The notes below the pieces were generated by a model. It saw nothing but the letters and a program-made list of their open reading frames with translations. It was not told the DNA's origin and searched no databases. Both the position numbers and the translations under genes were made by a program. Shown here one piece after another: positions 41,801 to 54,900 of a stretch of 64,000 nucleotides of DNA (the stretch's first letter is position 1; each line of letters begins with the position of its first letter). The DNA comes from Bathynomus jamesi. Taxonomy: Eukaryota; Arthropoda; Malacostraca; Isopoda; Cirolanidae. Location: assembly GCA_023014485.1 (NCBI GenBank), contig JAJOZX010009426.1, positions 62,001-126,000 on the forward strand. Reading direction: 5' to 3'.

Positions 41801-44116
41801 AATAAATCTGCATTTAAATTTGGCCCAGCATCCAAACAGTCATTCAAGGACACACCACCTTTGGTTTGGCTGAGCCATCAAAAACTACCCTCAGTTTGGT
41901 GGTAGTTTTGTCTCGCCGTACCACTGCATGGTGTGGCAGATAATGTGCCTCCTGGCTCACCAGCTCACCTTGCACCCTTTCAGCATAGCCCTCCCTTACA
42001 TAACTTAGGATGGCCTCATCGTATTCAATTAACAACTCCTCATTTTTTCTTAGCCTGTACAATGAAGTCTCCAACCTCCGATTAGCTAGCTGAAGGTTTG
42101 AACCGGGTTTGCAAGAATCCTTCCATGGTAGGCCAACTTCATAGCAACCATCTCTAAACCCAATCCCTTTTTCAAATTGCTCTAAAACATCATTGTTCAC
42201 TGTACTTGCTGGTTGTCCTTTATGCCAATAGATTCAAGTTCCCAAAACGCTTTCAAATGCCTTTCCAGACCATGGCTGTTCTCCTCAATCTTAACAAAAA
42301 GAAGAGCCTTAACTTCCATTTCATTGCAATAACTACCATGTAGCATCCAGCCTAGCTTACTTTCAATAGCTACCTGGCCTTGAGATGTACGGACAATATT
42401 ACCAGTGATGAAGTCCCAATAATAGTCAGCTCCAATCAAAAGACTAATATCTTCTGTTCCCTCAAACTTATTATTGCCCAAATTAATTCCTTTAACTTGC
42501 AATTCTTGGACACATGCCATATCTAAACAAGTAGTGACTGGAGCACAAAGTTCCTCAATCTCTACAGTTTGGACCTTGATAGTGGGACTTTGCGGTAACA
42601 ACCCTTTAACCAGAACTTCTACCTTCTTAAATTTGGTTCGGTTTTGAACGGAACCCCCAAACCCAGAAATTCTTAAATTTTCCCTCTTAAGTTCTTTAAA
42701 CTTCAATTTTCTGGAAATTCTGGTCTTAATAAAACTACACTGGCTACCACTATCAAACAACACTCTTACAGTAGCTTCTCCCTCATTCCCAATTAATAAG
42801 GCTGCAGTTGTTTGCAATAATCCCCCTTTACTTTTACTCCCTTGCATAGCAGTGGCATGTGCCACTGATGTCTCTACTTCTGGGGTAGGCCTACTAAGAG
42901 TGTTTTCACACAATAATGGCTGATGCCTACCATGACATTTTTTGCACAAAATTTTAAACTTACAAAACCTTGCTCTATGACCTATCAAAAAACATTTAAA
43001 ACATGCTGTGGACTTAGTTACCCTGTCCTTTCTCTCCTCAAAGGGTAAGGCCTCAGCCACCTCACATTTATATGACTTGTGGTTGCCTTCGCAAAATATG
43101 CATTCCTTGATTCCCTTTAATTTATTCTCAGAGGAGGCATGTAGAGCTGACACTGTACCTGGGCTATTCCTTTTTGTGGAAACTTTGGTGCTGTGCCTGC
43201 CTTTGTCCCTTTGTTTACCATCCCACTGTGCAAACTCAACTCCCTCTCGTCTTGCTAATTCGGTGCCTAAAAGACTTAACATCTGCTGAAGGGGGATGTA
43301 CACATGTTCTGCAGAGTGTCCCCTACTTAATTGAAGCAAAATTGAGCTAGGCAATTTAGACTCCAGTGTAGGAACCAACATTATACCATACTTTTCCATT
43401 CCTACACCCAAGTTGTCCAGGGACCTAGTTCTAATTTCAAATTCATCATATAACTGCCGTAACTCCTTGACACTATTAGGATTATTAACAGGAGGTATAG
43501 CTAAAAGTGCACGGAGGTGGCTTTTAATTAAGATCTCTGGCTTACCAAACCGTTTCTTTAATATATCCCAAGCCACATTATAATTAGCCTCTGTTAATGC
43601 TAATCCTGCTATAGTCTTTGCTGCCTCCCCTTCCAAGAGGGACCGCAAATAATTAAACTTCTCCACGGCACTTAACACTTGACTAGAATGAACTGCTGAT
43701 TGAAAACTGTCTGCCCATCCTTGCCATTCCTGAATACTCCCAGAAAATGTTTTGAGTACAAGCCTCGGTAATTGAACTACAGATCTGTTAACCTTAACTT
43801 CATTATCAGACCTGGTCTCTAACTGTACTGAGCTACTAAACTCTTTTGCTCGGAGGCCTACGTTAATTATATCATCAATAATCTCTTCAAAGTAAATTAT
43901 GTTGTTTTCTATTTCATCCTCTTCTATAAGAGCCTCAATTTTAACATTTACCTCACTTAGAGCAACCTTTTTAGTTTCTAATATGGAAAGCTGCGCAGTC
44001 ACTAAGCGTAAATCCTCTTGCTCTATGGCAGAATCTATAGTGGCAATGACCTTTGTAATTAGACCTTTGTAGGCGCTTCTCCTTTTTATAAATTTGTTCA
44101 ATTCAGATGCACTCAT
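38894..44116 (-). pseudogene. BEL gag-pol, copy 1 (frame breaks)
   Basis: Start at MSASELNKF (44116). Domains in order: gag with a DUF1759-like region (about residues 120-270); three zinc knuckles CX2CX3HX4C, CX2CX4HX4C and CX2CX3HX4C (near 43105, 43000 and 42945); aspartic protease DSG (42760); RT with YVDD (41507); RNase H (FCDAS near 41095; later acidic residues); integrase with a HHCC zinc domain (40150-40030), Asp in GVDFAG, Asp in SDNAKT and Glu in WERLV (about 39950-39600); and a C-terminal tail ending RRYDD. Frame breaks: a lost C near 42209, the array-wide change at about 41850, and a lost C near 40250. The product would be cut into four pieces. Confidence 0.85.
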
Positions 44117-44274
44117 CTTCAATGTAAACAACCCTTGGGCTCAATACCAAATGAGCTGAATTGGCAGAAATACTTAACCAAACTGATCAAACGCAAATTT
44201 TACTTTCAAATAAACTGAATTGCTAGGTGGGGTACTAACCAACACCAGTATGGAATACCAATTTTTCCACCCAA

Positions 44275-44765
44275 GTAACTGGCGCACTGGTCTGCAACCT
44301 TCGCCTACGAATAATAAACCAAATTAACCAAACTGGTAAATGTAGGCCAAAAACAACGACAGACAAGTAGCCAAGTTTCGCAATTGGGCAACCAAACTTT
44401 CTACCCTGGCACCTTAATTCAATAATAACCCAAAATTAACCAAACCGGTAAAATGTAGGCCAAAACAACGACAGACGACTGGCCAAGTTTCGCAATTGGG
44501 CTACCAAACTTTTTACCCTGGGACCTTAATTCAATAATAACCCAAATTAACCAAACCGGTAAAATGTAGGCCAAAACAACGACAGACGACTGGCCAAGTT
44601 TCGCAATTGGGCTACCAAACTTTTTACCCTGGGACCTTAATTCAATAATAACCCAAAATTAACCAAACCGGTAAAATGTAGGCCAAAACAACGACAGACG
44701 ACTGGCCAAGTTTCGCAATTGGGCTACCAAACTTTCTACCCTGGGACCTTAATTCAATAATACTC
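44275..44765 (-). repeat. Leader minisatellite, copy 1
   Basis: Four tandem units of 111-112 bases (boundaries near 44412, 44524, 44635, 44747) in the leader between primer site and gag. Each has an ATTAACCAAAC[C/T]GGTAAA block and a CCAAGTTTCGCAATTGGGC block. The unit nearest gag is the most diverged. Confidence 0.85.
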
Positions 44766-44849
44766 AACCCGTCTAGGCCTAACTTGGGCTACAATTTGCA
44801 CAATCAGAACTTTGCCGAAAAATAGTCACTGACTCAGTCTTGGGGTAGA

Positions 44850-44867
44850 ATCCGGTTCGAAGGACCA
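44850..44867 (-). promoter_or_regulatory. Putative primer-binding site (copy 1)
   Basis: Directly after the 5' LTR end (...AACA) the minus strand reads TGGTCCTTCGAACCGGAT. Retroelement primer sites start with TGG, the complement of tRNA CCA, immediately next to the LTR. I recall a similar TGGTCCTTCGA motif next to other BEL LTRs. The donor tRNA is not identified. Confidence 0.6.
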
Positions 44868-45375
44868 TGTTATTTTTATTTATTTGTCGGGTTCAAAATC
44901 CCAGCTGAGCCGTGAACGGCCAAATTCTAAAGGGCCAGTTCTATCTGAAGCCCAAGTTAAGCTAAATTAAAACTTACGGATTTGAGATCCTATTAGGTCC
45001 TACCTCAGGGTAACCTCAGGGTTGCTGACTCGATGCGGGCCTACCTTAGACCTTAGTTACATGAATTTTAATGTAAACAAAAAGGGTACTATTTATGGTC
45101 TTCTTTCTCAACCTTGCAACAACAACGCAACCTGGACTATTGCACGGTGCAACAATCTTGTATCTAACAACCAAACTGAATTGCAAGAGAGCTCTCTACA
45201 AGACCACACCCTGTACGTACGACATCCCACAAACGAGTAGAAAGAACGCGCAGCACTCCAAAATGATGCCAACAGTGTGACCAAACAATGATGCCACAAG
45301 AGCTCAAAAATGCTAGCTCTAAATTAAGTTAATTTTTCACTAACCTTACAATTATGAGATGGATATATATACACA
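44868..45375 (-). repeat. BEL LTR 2 (shared by copies 1 and 2)
   Basis: A 508-base LTR that serves as 5' LTR of copy 1 and 3' LTR of copy 2. The pol end and post-pol spacer of copy 2 lie on its right, the primer site and leader of copy 1 on its left. There is no host DNA between the two elements. Confidence 0.85.
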
Positions 45376-45415
45376 CCTTAACTTAATATATACAAGCAAT
45401 GCTGCATCAATCAGC

Positions 45416-48400
45416 TTAGTCATCATATCGCCTTGGGACAATAATGGTTCTTCCTCTTCTAGATTTTCTAACACTCCCCACCGAAGAGGCATTGTTGTCG
45501 TTACCTTCCGCAAGGTTAGCCAAGCCTTCTCCATGAGGCTGTAACTCAAATGTTTCATCTTGACTATCTGTGTTTTTGCTGATTTCTAAAGCATAGAGTT
45601 TTTGTATAGGTCTCTTTAACTTTCCTCCTGAAGTCTTTACCAGTGCAGACCTAACTAAATTGTCTTTGCCAACAAACAACTCTTCAATTATGCCAAGCTT
45701 CCAGCATTGCCTTGGTCTTTCATCCCCAATCATTACCACTTCTCCCACCTTGATACAATTTGCATTGGAGCCCTTTACCTTGCCTGATGGGTAATAATTG
45801 AGTTCTGGCAAGTATTCCATCTGCCACCTCTTCCATAACTGACCTTGTAGCTCTTCAAGGTACCTGAACCGTCTGGTTAACTCTCCTTGAGTGCTCTGGA
45901 TAGGCTGCAAGTCTTCTGGCACACTGGGGTTTGATGTTAATCGTTTACCACAAAGAAAATGATTTGGTGTCAATGGCTCTGCATCCTGCATACTGTTGTA
46001 AACAAAAGTGATAGGCCTACTGTTCACCATTGCTTCTACTTCACATAAAACAGTAGAGAATTCTTCTTTGCTCAAATGAGCATTAGCTAAAAGTTTCTTT
46101 AATGGACACTTTACACTTCTCACTAGCCTTTCCCAAAATCCTCCCCACCATGGTGCTCTCTCAACAATAAACTCCCACTGTACCCCTTGGTGTGAAAAGT
46201 AGGATTGGAATCCTTCCTCTTTTAGCAAGGACCAAATTTCTTGGAGTTCCTTTGCAGCCTTTTTGAAGGTTTTTGCATTATCCGATATGATTTTATTTGG
46301 GAAACCCCTTCTGTTCACAAACCTTTTAAAGGCCAAAAGAAATACATCACTACTTAAGTTGCTTACCAACTCCAAATGGATTGCTCTGGTGGTAGCACAG
46401 GTGAAAAGACATATATAACCTTTGTTAGACTCCCCTCGCTCATACACATAGACTGGCCCTGCAAAGTCTACTCCCACTACATCAAATGGGGCAGTATAGA
46501 CACACCGTTCTCTTGGAAGTGGAGCCACCTTTTCATAATAAGGCTTTGCACTCCAACGCTTGCAAACCACACATTTATGCGAGACTTTTTTTACTACTTG
46601 TCTAATTTTGGGAATCCAAAATTGTTGTCTAATCTCTATTATCACTTCTCTAACTCCCGCATGTAACAGCTTATGATGAGTATCCAGGATCAAAAGGTCC
46701 ACAAAGTGCCCCCCAGAAGGTAGCAAATTGGATGTCTTTTCTCCTCTGGAAGCCCAGAAAACTGTAGTCTACCTCCTACTCTCAATAAATCCTGATCCAA
46801 AAACACATCCAAACCCTTGAGCGCAGAATGTGTTGGTAGAACCTGTAATGGATGGCTGGTGAGCAATTCTCTCTCTTCACCAAATTTTTCCTTCTGCATA
46901 TATACCACCCAGTATTTCCTGGCTTGCTGAATCTCATTACTGTTCAGAATTCCTTCCCTTCTTGTTTCTCCCTTAATGTTGTTGGTAAATCTATATACCC
47001 ATGCTGTCACTCTTAACAATCTTTTCAGACTGCTAATGTTCTCAAGCTTCAATATGGGATCCTGCTGCATAACTTGACAACTGTTCACAGCGCATTTTCT
47101 CACCTCACTCACCCATGCTTCTTCAGCCTGGCATTCTCCTACAATAGGCTGATTGGAAGGCCAGTTTTCACTTCCAAGTTTTAGCCACTCTGGCCCATTC
47201 CACCACAAACTTGACTGTGAAAGATCTTTCACTGAAATTCCTCGGGTTGGTAAATCAGCGGGGTTTTGGATGCCTGGACAATGCTTCCATTGCTTGGGAT
47301 CTGTGTGCGCTTGAATTTCCTCCACCCTATTGGCAACAAATGGTTTCCATTTCCTTGCCTGACTTCTTAACCAGTGCCAAACTATAGTGGAGTCTGTCCA
47401 ATAATAGCTTGGAATTTCATAGAGGGCCAAAGACTTTCGCACTGTAATTGCAAGCCGACTAGCAATAACGGCACCCATCAATTCCAACCTTGGAACAGAA
47501 AGCCTTTTCAAAGGTGCTACTCTACTCTTTGCAGCAACCAACCTGCAACTTACTTCCTCTTGCAATGCGCCTCTTATATAAATACAAGTTGCATAGGCTT
47601 CCTCACTTGCATCACAAAAGATGTGCAGCTCCAAATTGTCTGGACTATTGTTCAACTCTCCAAAGTACCATCTTGGGATTTCAATGTCTCCAAGATGTGC
47701 CAATTCTTTGAACCAATATTTCCACCTTGTCTCATTCTCAGCCAGCTCTACTAAAGATTTCCCATTGAAGGTAAACAAATCATCATCTTGCTGCCAAACA
47801 ATGCCTAGCACCTTTGCATCTATTGCCCACAACTCCTTAATACCAGAATCCTCAATACTTTCTGCTGCATCAGGTACTACACAGGAATGACTCATAAACT
47901 CTTGTAATTGCGAATGATTGGTCTGCCATTTTCTAAGCTCCATGCCAGCCTCCCTCATTATAGCTCTAGCCTCCATGAATATCTGTTTAGCCATTTCTGT
48001 ATTATCCACGGAACACAGCAAATCATCAACATAAAATTTTTCCTTATGTGTTCAATAGTGTTAGGATAGACTTCAGAATATTTCTTAAAATGGTACTGCA
48101 TAGTAGCTGCCAACAAATGGACTAGAGCTGAGGCCAAACAACACTGACTTCATTCTATATGCTTGAACCTTAGGTTCATTTTCCAACAAGTCTTTCGTAT
48201 CCACCCACAGATACCTTACTGCATCTCTGTCCTCTGGTTTTAACTTTATCCGCAAAAAGGCTTGCTTCACATCTGCAGTCAATGCTACTCTACCAAACCT
48301 GAATCTCAGTAACAAGGAAAATAAATCTGCATTTAAATTTGGCCCAGCATCCAAACAGTCATTCAAGGACACACCACCTTTGGTTTGGCTGAGCCATCAA

Positions 48401-50634
48401 AAACTACCCTCAGTTTGGTGGTAGTTTTGTCTCGCCGTACCACTGCATGGTGTGGCAGATAATGTGCCTCCTGGCTCACCAGCTCACCTTGCACCCTTTC
48501 AGCATAGCCCTCCCTTACATAACTTAGGATGGGCTCTTCGTATTCAATTAACAACTCCTCATTTTTTCTTAGCCTGTACAATGAAGTCTCCAACCTCCGA
48601 TTAGCTAGCTGAAGGTTTGAACCGGGTTTGCAAGAATCCTTCCATGGTAGGCCAACTTCATAGCAACCATCTCTAAACCCAATCCCTTTTTCAAATTGCT
48701 CTAAAACATCATTGTTCACTGTACTTGCCTGGTTGTCCTTTATGCCAATAGATTCAAGTTCCCAAAACGCTTTCAAATGCCTTTCCAGACCATGGCTGTT
48801 CTCCTCAATCTTAACAAAAAGAAGAGCCTTAACTTCCATTTCATTGCAATAACTACCATGTAGCATCCAGCCTAGCTTACTTTCAATAGCTACCTGGCCT
48901 TGAGATGTACGGACAATATTACCAGTGATGAAGTCCCAATAATAGTCAGCTCCAATCAAAAGACTAATATCTTCTGTTCCCTCAAACTTATTATGCCCAA
49001 ATTAATTCCTTTAACTTGCAATTCTTGGACACATGCCATATCTAAACAAGTAGTGACTGGAGCACAAAGTTCCTCAATCTCTACAGTTTGGACCTTGATA
49101 GTGGGACTTTGCGGTAACAACCCTTTAACCAGAACTTCTACCTTCTTAAATTTGGTTCGGTTTTGAACGGAACCCCCAAACCCAGAAATTCTTAAATTTT
49201 CCCTCTTAAGTTCTTTAAACTTCAATTTTCTGGAAATTCTGGTCTTAATAAAACTACACTGGCTACCACTATCAAACAACACTCTTACAGTAGCTTCTCC
49301 CTCATTCCCAATTAATAAGGCTGCAGTTGTTTGCAATAATCCCCCTTTACTTTTACTCCCTTGCATAGCAGTGGCATGTGCCACTGATGTCTCTACTTCT
49401 GGGGTAGGCCTACTAAGAGTGTTTTCACACAATAATGGCTGATGCCTACCATGACATTTTTTGCACAAAATTTTAAACTTACAAAACCTTGCTCTATGAC
49501 CTATCAAAAAACATTTAAAACATGCTGTGGACTTAGTTACCCTGTCCTTTCTCTCCTCAAAGGGTAAGGCCTCAGCCACCTCACATTTATATGACTTGTG
49601 GTTGCCTTCGCAAAATATGCATTCCTTGATTCCCTTTAATTTATTCTCAGAGGAGGCATGTAGAGCTGACACTGTACCTGGGCTATTCCTTTTTGTGGAA
49701 ACTTTGGTGCTGTGCCTGCCTTTGTCCCTTTGTTTACCATCCCACTGTGCAAACTCAACTCCCTCTCGTCTTGCTAATTCGGTGCCTAAAAGACTTAACA
49801 TCTGCTGAAGGGGGATGTACACATGTTCTGCAGAGTGTCCCCTACTTAATTGAAGCAAAATTGAGCTAGGCAATTTAGACTCCAGTGTAGGAACCAACAT
49901 TATACCATACTTTTCCATTCCTACACCCAAGTTGTCCAGGGACCTAGTTCTAATTTCAAATTCATCATATAACTGCCGTAACTCCTTGACACTATTAGGA
50001 TTATTAACAGGAGGTATAGCTAAAAGTGCACGGAGGTGGCTTTTAATTAAGATCTCTGGCTTACCAAACCGTTTCTTTAATATATCCCAAGCCACATTAT
50101 AATTAGCCTCTGTTAATGCTAATCCTGCTATAGTCTTTGCTGCCTCCCTTCCAAGAGGGACCGCAAATAATTAAACTTCTCCACGGCACTTAACACTTGA
50201 CTAGAATGAACTGCTGATTGAAAACTGTCTGCCATCCTTGCCATTCCTGAATACTCCCAGAAAATGTTTTGAGTACAAGCCTCGGTAATTGAACTACAGA
50301 TCTGTTAACCTTAACTTCATTATCAGACCTGGTCTCTAACTGTACTGAGCTACTAAACTCTTTTGCTCGGAGGCCTACGTTAATTATATCATCAATAATC
50401 TCTTCAAAGTAAATTATGTTGTTTTCTATTTCATCCTCTTCTATAAGAGCCTCAATTTTAACATTTACCTCACTTAGAGCAACCTTTTTTAGTTTCTAAT
50501 ATGGAAAGCTGCGCAGTCACTAAGCGTAAATCCTCTTGCTCTATGGCAGAATCTATAGTGGCAATGACCTTTGTAATTAGACCTTTGTAGGCGCTTCTCC
50601 TTTTTATAAATTTGTTCAATTCAGATGCACTCAT
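45416..50634 (-). pseudogene. BEL gag-pol, copy 2 (many frame breaks)
   Basis: Domain order as in copy 1. Frame breaks seen: an extra T near 50490, one-base losses near 50149 and 50233, a lost T near 48994, the array-wide RT change near 48372, a 4-base loss near 48115, a one-base loss near 48035 just before YVDD, and another in the integrase linker near 46727. The RT linker reads EYEEPILS where copies 1 and 3 read EYDEAILS. The integrase part (46726-45416) is unbroken. Confidence 0.85.
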
Positions 50635-50799
50635 CTTCAATGTAAACAACCCTGGGCTCATACCAAATGAGCTGAATTGGCAGAAATACTTAACCAAACT
50701 GATCAAACGCAAATTTTACTTTCAAATAAACTGAATTGCTAGGTGGGGTACTAACCAACACCAGTATGGAATACCAATTTTTTCCACCCAAGTAACTGC

Positions 50800-51275
50800 G
50801 CACTGGTCTGCAACCTTCGCCTACGAATAATAAACCAAATTAACCAAACTGGTAAATGTAGGCCAAAAACAACGACAGACAAGTAGCCAAGTTTCGCAAT
50901 TGGGCAACCAAACTTTCTACCCTGGTACCTTAATTCAATAATAACCCAAAATTAACCAAACCGGTAAAATGTAGGCCAACAACGACAGACGACTGGCCAA
51001 GTTTCGCAATTGGGCTACCAAACTTTTTACCCTGGGACCTTAATTCAATAATAACCCAAATTAACCAAACCGGTAAAATGTAGGCCAAAACAACGACAGA
51101 CGACTGGCCAAGTTTTCGCAATGGGCTACCAACTTTTTACCCTGGGACCTTAATTCAATAATAACCCAAAATTAACCAAACCGGTAAAATGTAGGCCAAA
51201 ACACGACAACGACTGGCCAAGTTTCCGCATTGGGCTACCAAACTTTCTACCCTGGGACCTTAATTCAATAATACT
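50800..51275 (-). repeat. Leader minisatellite, copy 2
   Basis: The same four units as in copy 1, but with scattered one- to three-base losses and gains in every unit (for example AACAACG reduced after GTAGGCC near 50976, and a doubled T near 51115). Confidence 0.8.
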
Positions 51276-51360
51276 CAACCCGTCTAGCCTAACTTGGGCT
51301 ACAATTTGCACATCAGAAACTTTGCCGAAAAATAGTCACTGACTCAGTCTTGGGGTAGAA

Positions 51361-51378
51361 TCCGGTTTCGAAGGACCA
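51361..51378 (-). promoter_or_regulatory. Putative primer-binding site (copy 2)
   Basis: The same TGGTCCTTCGAAACCGGA segment next to LTR 3, with one extra A relative to copies 1 and 3. Confidence 0.55.
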
Positions 51379-51882
51379 TGTTATTTTTATTTATTTGTTC
51401 GGGTTCAAAATCCCAGCTGAGCCGTGAACGGCCAAATTCTAAGGGCCAGTTCTATCTGAAGCCCAAGTTAAGCTAAATTAAACTTACGGATTTGAGATCC
51501 TATAGGTCCTACCTCAGGGTAACCTCAGGGTTGCTGACTCGATGCGGGCCTACCTTAGACCTTAGTTACATGAATTTTAATGTAAACAAAAGGGTACTAT
51601 TTATGGTCTTCTTTCTCAACCTTGCAACAACAACGCAACCTGGACTTGCACGGTGCAACAATCTTGTATCTAAACAACCAAACTGAATTGCAAGAGGCTC
51701 TCTACAAGACCACACCCTGTACGTACGACATCCCACAAACGAGTAGAAAGAACGCGCAGCACTCCAAAATGATGCCAACAGTGTGGACCAAACAATGATG
51801 CCACAAGCTCAAAAATGCTAGCTCTAATTAAGTTAATTTTTCACTAAACCTTTACAATTATGATGATTGGTATATATACACA
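51379..51882 (-). repeat. BEL LTR 3 (shared by copies 2 and 3)
   Basis: A 504-base LTR between copies 2 and 3. It has more indels than the other LTRs (for example near 51398, 51442, 51645 and 51855). Confidence 0.85.
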
Positions 51883-51922
51883 CCTTAACTTAATATATAC
51901 AAGCAATGCTGCATCAATCAGC

Positions 51923-54900
51923 TTAGTCATCATATCGCCTTGGGACAATAATGGTTCTTCCTCTTCTAGATTTTCTAACACTCCCCACCGAAGAGGCATT
52001 GTTGTCGTTACCTTCCGCAAGGTTAGCCAAGCCTTCTCCATGAGGCTGTAACTCAAATGTTTCATCTTGACTATCTGTGTTTTTGCTGATTTCTAAAGCA
52101 TAGAGTTTTGTATAGGTCTCTTTAACTTTCCTCCTGAAGTCTTTACCAGTGCAGACCTAACTAAATTGTCTTTGCCAACAAACAACTCTTCAATTATGCC
52201 AAGCTTCCAGCATTGCCTTGGTCTTTCATCCCCAATCATTACCACTTCTCCCACCTTGATACAATTTGCATTGGAGCCCTTTACCTTGCCTGATGGGTAA
52301 TAATTGAGTTCTGGCAAGTATTCCATCTGCCACCTCTTCCATAACTGACCTTGTAGCTCTTCAAGGTACCTGAACCGTCTGGTTAACTCTCCTTGAGTGC
52401 TCTGGATAGGCTGCAAGTCTTCTGGCACACTGGGGTTTGATGTTAATCGTTTACCACAAAGAAAATGATTTGGTGTCAATGGCTCTGCATCCTGCATACT
52501 GTTGTAAACAAAAGTGATAGGCCTACTGTTCACCATTGCTTCTACTTCACATAAAACAGTAGAGAATTCTTCTTTGCTCAAATGAGCATTAGCTAAAAGT
52601 TTCTTTAATGGACACTTTACACTTCTCACTAGCCTTTCCCAAAATCCTCCCCACCATGGTGCTCTCTCAACAATAAACTCCCACTGTACCCCTTGGTGTG
52701 AAAAGTAGGATTGGAATCCTTCCTCTTTTAGCAAGGACCAAATTTCTTGGAGTTCCTTTGCAGCCTTTTTGAAGGTTTTTGCATTATCCGATATGATTTT
52801 ATTTGGGAAACCCCTTCTGTTCACAAACCTTTTAAAGGCCAAAAGAAATACATCACTACTTAAGTTGCTTACCAACTCCAAATGGATTGCTCTGGTGGTA
52901 GCACAGGTGAAAAGACATATATAACCTTTGTTAGACTCCCCTCGCTCATACACATAGACTGGCCCTGCAAAGTCTACTCCCACTACATCAAATGGGGCAG
53001 TATAGACACACCGTTCTCTTGGAAGTGGAGCCACCTTTTCATAATAAGGCTTTGCACTCCAACGCTTGCAAACCACACATTTATGCGAGACTTTTTTTAC
53101 TACTTGTCTAATTTTGGGAATCCAAAATTGTTGTCTAATCTCTATTATCACTTCTCTAACTCCCGCATGTAACAGCTTATGATGAGTATCCAGGATCAAA
53201 AGGTCCACAAAGTGCCCCCCAGAAGGTAGCAAAATTGGATGTCTTTTCTCCTCTGGAAGCCCAGAAAACTGTAGTCTACCTCCTACTCTCAATAAATCCT
53301 GATCCAAAAACACATCCAAACCCTTGAGCGCAGAATGTGTTGGTAGAACCTGTAATGGATGGCTGGTGAGCAATTCTCTCTCTTCACCAAATTTTTCCTT
53401 CTGCATATATACCACCCAGTATTTCCTGGCTTGCTGAATCTCATTACTGTTCAGAATTCCTTCCCTTCTTGTTTCTCCCTTAATGTTGTTGGTAAATCTA
53501 TATACCCATGCTGTCACTCTTAACAATCTTTTCAGACTGCTAATGTTCTCAAGCTTCAATATGGGGTCCTGCTGCATAACTTGACAACTGTTCACAGCGC
53601 ATTTTCTCACCTCACTCACCCATGCTTCTTCAGCCTGGCATTCTCCTACAATAGGCTGATTGGAAGGCCAGTTTTCACTTCCAAGTTTTAGCCACTCTGG
53701 CCCATTCCACCACAAACTTGACTGTGAAAGATCTTTCACTGAAATTCCTCGGGTTGGTAAATCAGCGGGGTTTTGGATGCCTGGACAATGCTTCCATTGC
53801 TTGGGATCTGTGTGCGCTTGAATTTCCTCCACCCTATTGGCAACAAATGGTTTCCATTTCCTTGCCTGACTTCTTAACCAGTGCCAAACTATAGTGGAGT
53901 CTGTCCAATAATAGCTTGGAATTTCATAGAGGGCCAAAGACTTTCGCACTGTAATTGCAAGCCGACTAGCAATAACGGCACCCATCAATTCCAACCTTGG
54001 AACAGAAAGCCTTTTCAAAGGTGCTACTCTACTCTTTGCAGCAACCAACCTGCAACTTACTTCCTCTTGCAATGCGCCTCTTATATAAATACAAGTTGCA
54101 TAGGCTTCCTCACTTGCATCACAAAAGATGTGCAGCTCCAAATTGTCTGGACTATTGTTCAACTCTCCAAAGTACCATCTTGGGATTTCAATGTCTCCAA
54201 GATGTGCCAATTCTTTGAACCAATATTTCCACCTTGTCTCATTCTCAGCCAGCTCTACTAAAGATTTCCCATTGAAGGTAAACAAATCATCATCTTGCTG
54301 CCAAACAATGCCTAGCACCTTTGCATCTATTGCCCACAACTCCTTAATACCAGAATCCTCAATACTTTCTGCTGCATCAGGTACTACACAGGAATGACTC
54401 ATAAACTCTTGTAATTGCGAATGATTGGTCTGCCATTTTCTAAGCTCCATGCCAGCCTCCCTCATTATAGCTCTAGCCTCCATGAATATCTGTTTAGCCA
54501 TTTCTGTATTATCCACGGAACACAGCAAATCATCAACATAAAATTTTTCCTTATGTGTTCAATAGTGTTAGGATAGACTTCAGAATATTTCTTAAAATGG
54601 TACTGCATAGTAGCTGCCAACAGAAATGGACTAGAGCTGAGGCCAAACAACACTGACTTCATTCTATATGCTTGAACCTTAGGTTCATTTTCCAACAAGT
54701 CTTTCGTATCCACCCACAGATACCTTACTGCATCTCTGTCCTCTGGTTTTAACTTTATCCGCAAAAAGGCTTGCTTCACATCTGCAGTCAATGCTACTCT
54801 ACCAAACCTGAATCTCAGTAACAAGGAAAATAAATCTGCATTTAAATTTGGCCCAGCATCCAAACAGTCATTCAAGGACACACCACCTTTGGTTTGGCTG

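Larger units (their letters stand above)
38345..45375 (-). mobile_element. BEL/Pao retrotransposon copy 1
   Basis: A complete 7.03-kb element: 5' LTR 44868-45375, primer site, 736-base leader with a 112-base minisatellite, one gag-pol coding region, post-pol spacer, and 3' LTR 38345-38853. The 5' LTR doubles as the 3' LTR of copy 2. The two LTRs differ at only a few positions (for example near 38551 and 38737), so the insertion is young. No env-like frame follows pol. Confidence 0.88.
44868..51882 (-). mobile_element. BEL/Pao retrotransposon copy 2
   Basis: Same layout as copy 1, with 5' LTR at 51379-51882 and 3' LTR at 44868-45375. It differs by many one-base indels concentrated between about 50150 and 51860. 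Confidence 0.87.

Noticed and set aside
41840..41860. Established programmed -1 frameshift signal
   Set aside because: No X-XXY-YYZ slippery heptamer or obvious downstream structure is visible; kept only as one of two explanations.
44275..44765. CRISPR-like array
   Set aside because: Units are 112-base direct repeats without spacers, inside a eukaryotic LTR-element leader.
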